Part shown: positions 1 through 6,951 of the stretch, in pieces | Layout of the letters: each line of letters opens with the position of its first letter | How positions within the stretch are numbered: position 1 is the first letter of the stretch | Source: an uncultured Collinsella sp. | GTDB lineage: Bacteria > Actinomycetota > Coriobacteriia > Coriobacteriales > Coriobacteriaceae | Direction: 5' to 3' | DNA length: 10,062 nt | Assembly (NCBI GenBank): GCA_900550835.1 | Contig: URTP01000076.1 | Coordinates: forward strand, 1 to 10,062 | Made by a program: the position numbers and the translations under genes | The notes under the pieces: generated by a model | The model's input: the letters and a program-made list of their open reading frames with translations, nothing else | Database searches by the model: none | What the model was told of the DNA's origin: nothing

Positions 1-67
1 CCTCGACGCCGGCGATGAGCTCGTTGCGGGCCCAGATGCAGTAGTTCTTGATGGCGGTATCGTTCAT
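1..67 (-). CDS. pglX: PglX (BrxX), BREX DNA methyltransferase, N-terminal fragment
   Basis: Only the first 22 codons are present; the gene continues off the left edge. The ATG is at 67-65, preceded by a purine-rich GGGGAAGGG ribosome binding site. The peptide reads MNDTAIKNYCIWARNELIAG, which matches the usual start of PglX proteins (an N-terminal helix with an AIxxFAxxARxEL-like pattern). It begins 30 bp after the brxC stop, the usual position of pglX in type 1 BREX operons. PglX is the adenine-specific methyltransferase that marks host DNA and is needed for phage exclusion. No catalytic motif falls inside the window, so the call rests on the N-terminal pattern plus gene order. Confidence 0.82.
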   Translation of the reverse strand, partial: MNDTAIKNYCIWARNELIAGVE

Positions 68-97
68 GGCGGTCTACCCTTCCCCGGTGGTTCTTGG

Positions 98-3000
98 TTA
101 GCTCAGGCGGATGGCGTCGTTGCCCTGCAACTCGGCGAGCAGACGTGCGCGGAGCTGGGCAAGATAAACGTCGATATCACTTTCGCTCTCCAGCTTTTTG
201 CGCTCGCCCAGATCGGCCAGGCGCAGCTTTTTAATCCTCTTGGGAGCAGGCGCGGGCTTTGCGGTCTCCGGGGCGTCCTTACCGGGCTCATTGATCGTGG
301 TAACGATCTCGCCGTTGGGCGTGACTTCCTTGTGGCGGCTCTCGCGCTGCTGACGGGCCTTCTCCTCATCGATGGCGGTATCGATCTTTTCGCATGCGCG
401 GTCGCAATACTCAATCAGCTGCTGCTTGAGCGCGGCAAGCTCGCTGGCCTTGGTGGCGCTGTGCGCACGGCCCTCAAACGACTTAGCCATGCGGCCGACG
501 TCCTCGATGGCGCGCTCGGCCAGCTTGGCATAGCCGTCCTGGCTCTGGGCATATTCGTGCACCTGGGCCATCTGTGCGGTTATGTCGTCCAGCATCTCCT
601 TACGCTTGGTATCGACCATCTGCTTGTGGGCAGCCATGACCGGCTCCATCAGCTCGTGGAGCTCGCGGACCTCGCGGTACGGACGCGGATTCTTAAGAAT
701 CTGCTCAATGCGCTTGTTAGCCTCGACCGCCTGGGCGTTAGAGTCCATGTAGAAGCCCTCGTCCTTCATAAGGCCCATAAAATCAACGGCCCCATCAAAG
801 ACGGGCTTTTGGCTCTCAAAGAAGAACGTGACCTGGTCGTAGTCCTCTTTCCAGTCATCCAAATTGTCTTGCGCTTTTACAACGGCGTTGAACAGTGCCT
901 GGGCGTCGTTCTGGTTGTCCAGCAGGCGCGTGGTCAGCTTAATGCCGTCCTCCAGCACCTTTAGGCCCGGATACGGATAGGCCGGGGCCAGGCCCGTAAA
1001 GTTGTTGTTCGTGAGCTCCACGCACTCGTTCTTGAAGCCCTTAAGCGTTTCGACCACCGTGGCGGTGAGCTCGTCCTCGTTGGAAATGTCGCGCTTGGCA
1101 TCGAAGGTCTCGCGAAGTACCCTGTTGATCTTCTTGATGAGCTCGTCGCTCATCTTGACGCGCTCGCGCACCTGTGCCCTGTCGGCGTCCTTGCGCAGGA
1201 AGGCAACCATACGCGAATCGGCAGGGGCAACATTGGCGCCGGCAGCCGTGATGGTTGCGCGCTGCGAAACCACCAGCTGCGCCACCACGTTGGCAATGTC
1301 GATTTCGCGCCAACCATAGGGGGCACCCTGGAACTTACGCTGCAGGTCACCCATGGTCGTATTCAGCGACAGGCGCGTCTGGGCATGCAAAAAGTCCGCG
1401 ACCTCCTTCTCGGCGCGGGCGTTCTGGGAGCTCTGGCGGTCAAGCGCCATCTGGTTGGCGCCGCGCAGCGTGGCGCGAATGTCCTCATCGGTCTTGGCGG
1501 AGTCGACAATGCAGTCGGCTTTGGTAAAGATGGCATTCGTCAACTTGGACAGGGCCTGGTCAAACACATCTACCGGCTTGGTAGCGCGAATCGCGATCAT
1601 GGAGCCGTTCACGGCCACGCGGGCGCGCAGCACGGCCTCCTCCAGCAGTTTGGTCGCCTCGCGCTTAAGGAAAGTAGCTTCGTCATTCTTTTTCTTGATA
1701 ATCTGCTGGGTCGAAGGCGGCAGAGCCTCGGTGTTGATGGTCTTGCGGTACTTGCTGATCTTAGCCACATTCTGCAGATCGTCGAAGTAGTCGATGTCGT
1801 CTGCAAGCACCACCAGCGCGATATTGGCAGACTTGACGGCGAGCTCGGCATCGTCAGCGCGCGACAGGTCATCGGCTACCGTGACCACGTTGAGCTTCAT
1901 ACCGCCCTGGGCAGCACCGCAGAGTGAGTCGTCAACATAACGGTCAAAGGGAAAGTCGTTTTCGCCCACGCGCAACTTGGTCGTCTTATAAATTCCGCCA
2001 AAAAGCAACTTTTTAATGTCCTCGATAATCAAGGCAGCATCCACCGGCGTCTCGCTAATGGCGCGCGAGATATCCTGCTCCTCGTCGGTAAGGAAGTTAT
2101 ATACATCACCCTGACGTGCCACGTAGTTCTCGCGCACCAGACGGTCGAGCGACTCCTTAACGCGATCCTTAAGGGCCGCCTTGTCCACGTCCATGCCGTC
2201 GACCATAAGGATAGAGATGTTCTCGACGTTGGACTTAATGTAGTCGATATAGCGGATCAGGTACAGCAGCTTTAAGACCTTAACGTCCTGGGCCTTAAGG
2301 CCACGGCCGTCCTCGGCCGCGCGCTCGGCAGTCGTGACCACCTGAATCACGCCATGCTCCAGATCCTTGGCGATGGTATCGAAGAAGCGCCAGAACGGCA
2401 CCAGGGCGCCCACCTCTTGATCCTGGATGGCCTGGGCCGATTCCTGGAAGGCCGAAAGCATAGAGCGCTCGCCCGTAGACATATGCTTGGCCTTAAAGCC
2501 GTGCTTGCGCACCTCGGTCATAACGTCGGGCAGCACCTTAAACTGATAGTCCACAAAGGGGTAACTAGCCGTAAAGTCGTTGCGGCTGGGGCCGATCAGG
2601 TTGCTGCGCGAGCCATCGAAGCTGAACACGTTTTTGAGCACGGTGCTCTGGGTCTCGTAGTCCTGCTGGAGCTTTACCGTGGCGGCATCGTTCTTTTGCA
2701 GCACGCGGCGCTGGATGACCTCGTCTACGCTGGAGCTGGAGAGTGAAAGGCGCGTGTTAAAGCGGCCCTGAATCTTGGAGAAGTCGTCGCCCACGATCAT
2801 GGCCACCTCGTCGATGGCCTCCTGGCTGGTCACCATGACCCACACGCGGCCACCGCAACGGCTGCCCAGTTCCTCGACGAGCGTCTGTAGCGACAACATG
2901 AGGCTCGTGCTCATGTCGGCATCGGAGCCAATAAACTGACCCACCTCGTCGACCATGAACAGCAGGCGGAACTCGCCGTCGCACTCCCCGGCGCGCTTAT

Positions 3001-3748
3001 CGACATACTGCTTGACCATCTTGGCAAAGGTGTCGGCAGCGATGGCGTCGTCCTCGGTGCCGTCGAACCAATGGCGCGCGGCCTGCTCGCTCATGCCCAG
3101 CACCTCTTGCAGGGCCTCGACGATGTCGTCCTCAAAGTAACTATAGCTCTCGCGGTCCTCGAGCCAGTTGCCACCGCCAATGCGCTCGTAGGCAGCGCGG
3201 AACTCCTGCGTCTTACCCTTGCTGTCGATATGCTGCTCCAGGCGTGCGAGCTTTAGATCCTCGCCAAAAAAGCCCAGGTGCTCAAAGAACACGCGCTCAA
3301 AGGCACGCAGCAGGGCCGTGCGCGAGGTGTCGCCCTCTTTCCACTGGCCACCCTTGCTGTCGATGTTAAACAGAATCGCCTCGGTGGGAACCTCGCAGCA
3401 GCGACGAACCCGAGCGGCCACGATGGGATCGGAGATCTTGCCCTTAAAGTAATCGACGGCAGGCTTGCCGGCAATCTCATCGTTTTGCAGCAGATACGAG
3501 AGCATCTTGAGGAAGTGCGATTTACCGGAGCCAAAGAAGCCGCTGATCCACACGCCCATATTGTCGTTAGGAACGTCGAGCGCCTTATCGTACGCCTCGA
3601 AGAAGTGCGCAAAATGACCCTGCAGCTCACGCGTCACCACGTACTCGTCGAGCTCCTGGCGCACCGATTCGTCGCTGGCGTCTTGCACCTTGACGACGCC
3701 GTTGATGGAACGGTTGATGTCCTTTGAAAACAGGTCTTGGATAATCAT
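98..3748 (-). CDS. brxC: BrxC, BREX P-loop ATPase
   Basis: An intact 1216-residue protein, of the usual BrxC/PglY length. Near the N-terminus is a Walker A motif, GFFGSGKS at residues 70-77 (Lys76), in the typical context WISGFFGSGKSHFLKML. A Walker B motif follows, LLFMVDEVGQ at 262-271 (Asp267, Glu268). The C-terminal third is rich in charged helices that could form coiled coils. A Pro/Ala/Lys linker near 1160-1170 leads to a short conserved-looking tail containing LRLADLGE and DIDVYLAQLRARL. BrxC is the large ATPase of BREX and is thought to act with PglX, PglZ and BrxB in host DNA modification and phage exclusion; its exact mechanism is unsettled. The ATG at 3748-3746 has an AGGAG site 6-7 nt upstream that overlaps the brxB stop codon, suggesting translational coupling. 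No frameshift is seen. Confidence 0.96.
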   Translation of the reverse strand: MIIQDLFSKDINRSINGVVKVQDASDESVRQELDEYVVTRELQGHFAHFFEAYDKALDVPNDNMGVWISGFFGSGKSHFLKMLSYLLQNDEIAGKPAVDYFKGKISDPIVAARVRRCCEVPTEAILFNIDSKGGQWKEGDTSRTALLRAFERVFFEHLGFFGEDLKLARLEQHIDSKGKTQEFRAAYERIGGGNWLEDRESYSYFEDDIVEALQEVLGMSEQAARHWFDGTEDDAIAADTFAKMVKQYVDKRAGECDGEFRLLFMVDEVGQFIGSDADMSTSLMLSLQTLVEELGSRCGGRVWVMVTSQEAIDEVAMIVGDDFSKIQGRFNTRLSLSSSSVDEVIQRRVLQKNDAATVKLQQDYETQSTVLKNVFSFDGSRSNLIGPSRNDFTASYPFVDYQFKVLPDVMTEVRKHGFKAKHMSTGERSMLSAFQESAQAIQDQEVGALVPFWRFFDTIAKDLEHGVIQVVTTAERAAEDGRGLKAQDVKVLKLLYLIRYIDYIKSNVENISILMVDGMDVDKAALKDRVKESLDRLVRENYVARQGDVYNFLTDEEQDISRAISETPVDAALIIEDIKKLLFGGIYKTTKLRVGENDFPFDRYVDDSLCGAAQGGMKLNVVTVADDLSRADDAELAVKSANIALVVLADDIDYFDDLQNVAKISKYRKTINTEALPPSTQQIIKKKNDEATFLKREATKLLEEAVLRARVAVNGSMIAIRATKPVDVFDQALSKLTNAIFTKADCIVDSAKTDEDIRATLRGANQMALDRQSSQNARAEKEVADFLHAQTRLSLNTTMGDLQRKFQGAPYGWREIDIANVVAQLVVSQRATITAAGANVAPADSRMVAFLRKDADRAQVRERVKMSDELIKKINRVLRETFDAKRDISNEDELTATVVETLKGFKNECVELTNNNFTGLAPAYPYPGLKVLEDGIKLTTRLLDNQNDAQALFNAVVKAQDNLDDWKEDYDQVTFFFESQKPVFDGAVDFMGLMKDEGFYMDSNAQAVEANKRIEQILKNPRPYREVRELHELMEPVMAAHKQMVDTKRKEMLDDITAQMAQVHEYAQSQDGYAKLAERAIEDVGRMAKSFEGRAHSATKASELAALKQQLIEYCDRACEKIDTAIDEEKARQQRESRHKEVTPNGEIVTTINEPGKDAPETAKPAPAPKRIKKLRLADLGERKKLESESDIDVYLAQLRARLLAELQGNDAIRLS

Positions 3749-3757
3749 CTGTCGCTC

Positions 3758-4381
3758 CTAAGAAATATCGAACGCGCGGTAATAGTTGCTGGCGTTCTCT
3801 TTGTTGAACAGCTTGAGCTGGCGGCCGTCAAAGCTGCCGGGGTACATGACAACGACGGGCACGGTGCCAAAATCGGCAAGCATGTCGTTGAGTAGGTTGT
3901 GCACGCGCAGCAGCGGAAAGACCTCGCCCACGCCCGTGACCATGATCACGTCGCCGGGTTGGTGAGGCTGGGTGTGCTCCAAGAGGTACTGGGCAAAGCT
4001 CTTGGAACTGCAGGGCTTCTGGAGCTCTTTGATCTGGGCCTCCGAGCCGACCTTTGCCTCACGCCGGGGAATCGCACGAAGGATGCGGCGCTGCTCGCAG
4101 ATGTCGAGCATCACGTCGTACAGGTTAAAGACCTCCAGATTACACGGGAGCTTGCCGGCCTGGGCGTCCGCTTTGAGCTCGTCCACGTAGGCACGGCACT
4201 CAAACTCCAGCGAGGGATCGTAGCAAAACGTGTAGAAGCCGATCTCGTTACCGATGCCCTTGTTGGCCAAGAAACCCTGGTCTTGCAGGCGCTCGCGCAG
4301 CGCCTCGCGGCGATGGTCAAAATCCTCATGGATGCGCTCGGCGCGGTTGCGCGGGCGAATGTGCGGCTGGTTTATTGCCAT
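3758..4381 (-). CDS. brxB: BrxB, BREX protein of the DUF1788 family
   Basis: A 207-residue protein, the usual size for BrxB (DUF1788). Family-like motifs are TGVGEVFPLLRVHNLLN at 149-165, VVVMYPGSFDG at 176-186 and the terminal NYYRAF at 199-204. No enzymatic motif is visible, and no signal peptide or membrane segment. BrxB is a core type 1 BREX component of unresolved biochemical role. The ATG at 4381-4379 begins 3 bp after the brxA stop, and any ribosome binding site must lie inside the end of brxA (a weak GGGCAGG is present), so it is probably translated by coupling. Its TAG stop at 3760-3758 overlaps the brxC ribosome binding site. The protein is intact. Confidence 0.93.
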   Translation of the reverse strand: MAINQPHIRPRNRAERIHEDFDHRREALRERLQDQGFLANKGIGNEIGFYTFCYDPSLEFECRAYVDELKADAQAGKLPCNLEVFNLYDVMLDICEQRRILRAIPRREAKVGSEAQIKELQKPCSSKSFAQYLLEHTQPHQPGDVIMVTGVGEVFPLLRVHNLLNDMLADFGTVPVVVMYPGSFDGRQLKLFNKENASNYYRAFDIS

Positions 4382-4384
4382 GGG

Positions 4385-5056
4385 CTACATCACCTGCCCG
4401 GTAAGTGCGGCCAGGGCATCCATGTCGCCCAGATCGCGGATGGCCTGCTCCACGTCGGGGTCGAGCAGCAGGGGCTGGAGCGTATCGGTGCGCTGCGATG
4501 CTTTAAAACCGGCGCTGCGCAGAATCTGGCGCAGGGTGCTTTTTATACGGCCCAGCGTGGCATCGGACCATTTGACAGCCTCGGCATGCTCAACCTGAAA
4601 ACGGGTGACAAACGCGTTGAGGTCAATGTCGGTAAAGTTGTAGTCGAAGCTGGCCATGCGCTCGCCAATCTCTACCTGGATGAGCTCGCGAACCATGGTG
4701 TAACGGCACATCATGACAAACAGGTTGGCCTGGGCCGCCTGGTCGGGCATGCCGTTGGCGATCAGGTCCATGATGCGGATGACCGCTTGGTCGGCAGCAT
4801 CCTTGTCGATACCGCGGGCAGCGCACTGCGCCTCGTCGAGCGCTACGGCATCAAAGCGGCGCAGACACACGCGAGCGCGATCGGCAAGCATGCGCTCGGT
4901 GGGATACTGAAACAGGTTGTCGTGCTTAACGCGCGCGATGATGTCGTCGTCGCTCACGCCGTCCAGGCGCAACGCGGCAACGATGCGCATCTCGGGCAGC
5001 AAAAACTGCTCGCGGGTGAGCACGCCTCCCAGCGATATTTTGTCGGTGTTATCCAC
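4385..5056 (-). CDS. brxA: BrxA, BREX protein of the DUF1819 family
   Basis: First gene of the BREX operon, 223 residues from the chosen start; BrxA proteins are usually about 200 residues. Recognisable parts are LLPEMRIVAALRLDG near the N-terminus and NLFQYPTERMLADRARVCLRRFDA following it, typical of DUF1819. BrxA is described as a small, NusB-like, helical nucleic-acid-binding protein. The start is chosen as GTG at 5056-5054 because a GGAG site (5068-5065) lies 8 nt upstream. The frame stays open to a TTG at 5107, which would add 17 residues (240 aa), but that start lies inside a palindrome and the extension does not look like family sequence. The stop is 3 bp before brxB. The C-terminal end, LAALTGQVM, is intact. 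Confidence 0.9.
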   Translation of the reverse strand: MDNTDKISLGGVLTREQFLLPEMRIVAALRLDGVSDDDIIARVKHDNLFQYPTERMLADRARVCLRRFDAVALDEAQCAARGIDKDAADQAVIRIMDLIANGMPDQAAQANLFVMMCRYTMVRELIQVEIGERMASFDYNFTDIDLNAFVTRFQVEHAEAVKWSDATLGRIKSTLRQILRSAGFKASQRTDTLQPLLLDPDVEQAIRDLGDMDALAALTGQVM

Positions 5057-5064
5057 AGGACACA

Positions 5065-5068
5065 CTCC
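5065..5068 (-). promoter_or_regulatory. Ribosome binding site deciding the brxA GTG start
   Basis: On the minus strand GGAG lies exactly 8 nt before the GTG at 5056-5054. The alternative TTG at 5107 has no comparable purine run at the right distance. This site is the main reason for the shorter brxA call. Confidence 0.6.
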
Positions 5069-5087
5069 AAGGGTTCGGGCCTTTTTA

Positions 5088-5108
5088 TTTGCATCGGGTC
5101 GATGCAAA
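5088..5108. promoter_or_regulatory. Perfect palindrome in the brxA leader, candidate operator
   Basis: Arms TTTGCATCG (5088-5096) and CGATGCAAA (5100-5108) match perfectly around a 3-bp centre (GGT on the plus strand). The site lies 31 bp before the brxA GTG and just downstream of a possible -10 (5120-5125). It is not followed by a T-run in either direction, so it does not look like an intrinsic terminator. A dimeric repressor site is the simplest reading; a leader-RNA hairpin is possible. Some BREX operons are controlled by BrxR-type WYL regulators that bind inverted repeats upstream, but no such regulator gene lies in the window. Confidence 0.5.
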
Positions 5109-5119
5109 CATGCCTTTCA

Positions 5120-5125
5120 ATCATA
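5120..5125 (-). promoter_or_regulatory. Possible -10 element for the BREX operon
   Basis: TATGAT on the minus strand, one base from the TATAAT consensus, would start a transcript about 57 nt before the brxA GTG. No good -35 is found at 16-18 bp, so the call is weak. If correct, the palindrome at 5088-5108 lies at about +5 to +25. Confidence 0.3.
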
Positions 5126-5300
5126 CCGTTTAAGTACGGGGTCGTGGGAGCTAGAGCGGATAAGCGAGAGACGCGTTTCGACAGAAGGTGACAATTGAGA
5201 GGTGGGTTGCTTTGCATGCACGCCAAACGGACCGAAGGCAGATTTATTGCACAACAAAACCTCTGCAACCTTGTGGGATATATGGAGTCAAGGGTGTCTT

Positions 5301-5345
5301 GATGTGACAAAGGATGTGACAAAGGGACAGTCCCTTTGTCACATC
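5301..5345. repeat. Tandem 12-bp repeats joined to a perfect 15-bp-arm palindrome (REP-like)
   Basis: GATGTGACAAAG occurs twice in tandem (5301-5312 and 5313-5324). The second copy is also the start of a perfect inverted repeat: GATGTGACAAAGGGA (5313-5327), loop CAG, TCCCTTTGTCACATC (5331-5345). Thus three copies of the unit are present, two direct and one inverted. There is no T-run after either side and no adjacent gene end that would need a terminator. A REP-like or other dispersed palindromic element is the best guess; a regulatory array for one of the divergent flanking genes is an alternative. Confidence 0.75.
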
Positions 5346-5390
5346 AAACGACGTCACACTTTAACCCCATGTCTGCGCGACACCCACGCG

Positions 5391-5407
5391 TTATCATCGA
5401 TATCGAT
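5391..5407 (+). promoter_or_regulatory. Possible -10 overlapping a 12-bp palindrome upstream of the small gene
   Basis: TATCAT at 5392-5397 resembles a -10 element, and the perfect palindrome ATCGATATCGAT (5396-5407) overlaps its end. It lies about 32 bp before the ATG at 5439. No clear -35 is visible. The layout would suit autoregulation, as in many antitoxin promoters, but this is inference. Confidence 0.3.
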
Positions 5408-5438
5408 TGAAGAGGACAGCGCTACAGAAGGGCTCCGC

Positions 5439-5639
5439 ATGCCAATTAAAAAGGCTGATCCATACTTGCAAAACGTCTCTGACCCAATAATCGACAACCA
5501 TCACGAGACGAATAGGGTCATCCAGCAATCCATCGCCCGCGGTTACGACGACCTTACCAACGGTCGCGTGCGCCCCTGGAAACAAGCGAAGGCCGAAGCG
5601 GATCAGATGCGAGCCTCGAGACAACCCTCCCCCATGTAA
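5439..5639 (+). CDS. Small hypothetical protein, possibly antitoxin-like
   Basis: A 66-residue frame starting at ATG 5439-5441, with an AAGGG site about 7 nt upstream and a TAA stop at 5637-5639. The same frame is open back to 5202, but the ribosome binding site and the change in sequence character favour this internal start. The protein is polar and predicted helical, with no membrane segment or Cys motif. Its middle, SIARGYDDLTNGRVRPWKQAKAEADQMR, resembles in style the C-terminal part of small antitoxins (Phd/RelB-like, with a GRxxPxxxxxAE pattern). I do not recognise the family with certainty. No toxin gene follows, since the next gene is serC 115 bp downstream, so if it is an antitoxin it is an orphan. 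Confidence 0.55.
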   Translation: MPIKKADPYLQNVSDPIIDNHHETNRVIQQSIARGYDDLTNGRVRPWKQAKAEADQMRASRQPSPM

Positions 5640-5706
5640 CCATCCTGTAAATCATAGCGGCGCACTCGAGTTTTACCGTAATGCGGTCGCGCCTAGCGCT
5701 CCACTG

Positions 5707-5715
5707 TGCTAAAGT
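5707..5715 (+). promoter_or_regulatory. Possible extended -10 for serC
   Basis: TGCTAAAGT has the TGn extension followed by TAAAGT (4 of 6 to TATAAT), 39 bp before the serC ATG. No good -35 is seen, which an extended -10 can tolerate. The serC ribosome binding site GAGGGGG is at 5739-5745, 9 nt before the ATG. Confidence 0.4.
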
Positions 5716-5754
5716 ATCCCGAACGTTCAAACGACTACGAGGGGGAACTAGAAG

Positions 5755-6879
5755 ATGGCACGTGTGCACAACTTCTCAGCTGGCCCGGCCGCGCTGCCTA
5801 CAAGCGTGCTCGCCGAGATCGCCGACGAGATGATGGACTACCGCGGTTGCGGCATGTCTGTGCTCGAGATGAGCCATCGATCTAGCATGTACCAGCAAAT
5901 CATCGACGACGCCGAGGCAACTCTGCGCCGCCTGCTGAGCATCCCCGACAACTACCGCGTCCTGTTTTTGCAGGGCGGCGCCACGCTACAGTTTGCGGGC
6001 ATCCCGATGAACCTCATGCGCCGCGGCCGCGCCGGCTACGTCGTGACCGGCAACTTTGCCAACAAGGCGTACAAAGAGGCCGCCAAGTACGGCGAGGCCG
6101 TGCTGCTCGCGAGCTCCGAGGACACCAATTTCGACCGCATTCCCGACATGGCCGACATCAACGCGCGCATTGCCGCCGAGGCCGCGGGCGACGGGCTCGA
6201 CTACGTCTACATCTGCCAGAACAACACCATCTTTGGCACCATGTTCCACGAGCTGCCCGCTTGCGGCGATGTGCCGCTGGTCGCCGATGTCTCGAGCTGC
6301 TTTCTGTCGCAGCCGCTCGACGTTGAGCGCTACGGGCTCATTTATGCCGGCGCACAGAAAAACGCCGGCGCCGCGGGCATGACCGTAGTTATCGTGCGCG
6401 ACGATCTGATCGCCGACGGCCCGGCCTTTGCGCAGACGCCGCAGTACATGGACCTTAAGACCCAGGCCGCCAAGGGCTCCATGCTCAACACGCCCAACAC
6501 CTTTGGCATCTACGTGTGCGGCAAGGTGTTCCGTTGGGTTGAGCAGACCGGCGGACTTGCCGCCATGGCCGAGCGCAACTGGGCCAAGGCCAACCTACTC
6601 TACGACCTGCTCGAGAACAGCGAGCTGTTCCATGGCACCACGCAGACCGATAGCCGCTCCATCGCCAATGTTACGTTCCGTACCGGCGATACCGACCTCG
6701 ACGCCGCCTTTGTTGCGGGCGCGGCAGAGCACCAGATCCAAAACGTCAAGGGCCATCGCCTCGTCGGCGGTATGCGCGCCAGCGTGTACAACGCCGTCAC
6801 CATGGAAGACACGCAGGCACTGGCCTCGTATATGAAGGACTTCGAAGCGCAGCATAGTTTGAGCCCGCGATCTAACTAG
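5755..6879 (+). CDS. serC: Phosphoserine aminotransferase
   Basis: A 374-residue class V, fold-type I PLP enzyme that converts 3-phosphohydroxypyruvate and glutamate to 3-phosphoserine and 2-oxoglutarate in the cytoplasm. Family motifs in order are NFSAGPAALP (6-15), MSHRS (39-43), QGGAT (73-77), NNTIFGT (156-162), VADVSS (176-181, Asp178 for the pyridine nitrogen), AGAQKNAG (198-205, Lys202 the PLP lysine) and GHRLVGGMRASVYNA (333-347). The length is close to the usual 360-375. The ATG has a GAGGGGG ribosome binding site. serA follows 72 bp downstream on the same strand, making a serine-synthesis pair. The neighbouring BREX genes are divergent and probably unrelated to its regulation. The protein is intact with no missing key residue seen. 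Confidence 0.97.
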   Translation: MARVHNFSAGPAALPTSVLAEIADEMMDYRGCGMSVLEMSHRSSMYQQIIDDAEATLRRLLSIPDNYRVLFLQGGATLQFAGIPMNLMRRGRAGYVVTGNFANKAYKEAAKYGEAVLLASSEDTNFDRIPDMADINARIAAEAAGDGLDYVYICQNNTIFGTMFHELPACGDVPLVADVSSCFLSQPLDVERYGLIYAGAQKNAGAAGMTVVIVRDDLIADGPAFAQTPQYMDLKTQAAKGSMLNTPNTFGIYVCGKVFRWVEQTGGLAAMAERNWAKANLLYDLLENSELFHGTTQTDSRSIANVTFRTGDTDLDAAFVAGAAEHQIQNVKGHRLVGGMRASVYNAVTMEDTQALASYMKDFEAQHSLSPRSN

Positions 6880-6895
6880 CCCGCAACGCGCGGGC
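6879..6895 (+). other. Short GC hairpin between serC and serA
   Basis: GCCCGC (6879-6884) and GCGGGC (6890-6895) form a 6-bp stem with a 5-nt loop, starting at the last base of the serC stop codon. There is no T-run after it, so it is not a standard intrinsic terminator. It may protect or attenuate the message between the two genes. Confidence 0.4.
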
Positions 6896-6951
6896 CGACC
6901 AGCCACTTCAAACCACTCTGTTTAGATCAAAACCTGCTAAGGAGTTTTTCC

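Larger units (their letters stand above)
5057..5438. other. Intergenic region between brxA and the small plus-strand gene
   Basis: About 380 bp without a convincing gene. It holds the brxA leader and probable promoter (minus strand), the leader palindrome at 5088-5108, the repeat at 5301-5345 and the upstream region of the small gene at 5439. A plus-strand frame is open through 5202-5438, but it crosses the repeat, has no good ribosome binding site and reads as low-quality protein, so I treat it as non-coding. I see no tRNA, CRISPR array or recognisable att site here. Confidence 0.7.

Noticed and set aside
3899..5191. Long plus-strand open frame (430 codons) opposite brxB and brxA
   Set aside because: It is antisense to two clear BREX genes, has no ribosome binding site, and its long open frame is expected from GC-rich codon bias. 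The protein resembles no family.
5301..5345. CRISPR-like or iteron array
   Set aside because: The direct repeats are only 12 bp, immediately adjacent with no spacers, and only two are in tandem; nothing suggests a replication origin or cas genes.
5202..5438. Upstream part of the frame containing the small 66-aa gene
   Set aside because: It crosses the tandem/inverted repeat, lacks a ribosome binding site and does not read as conserved protein; the internal ATG at 5439 has a better site.
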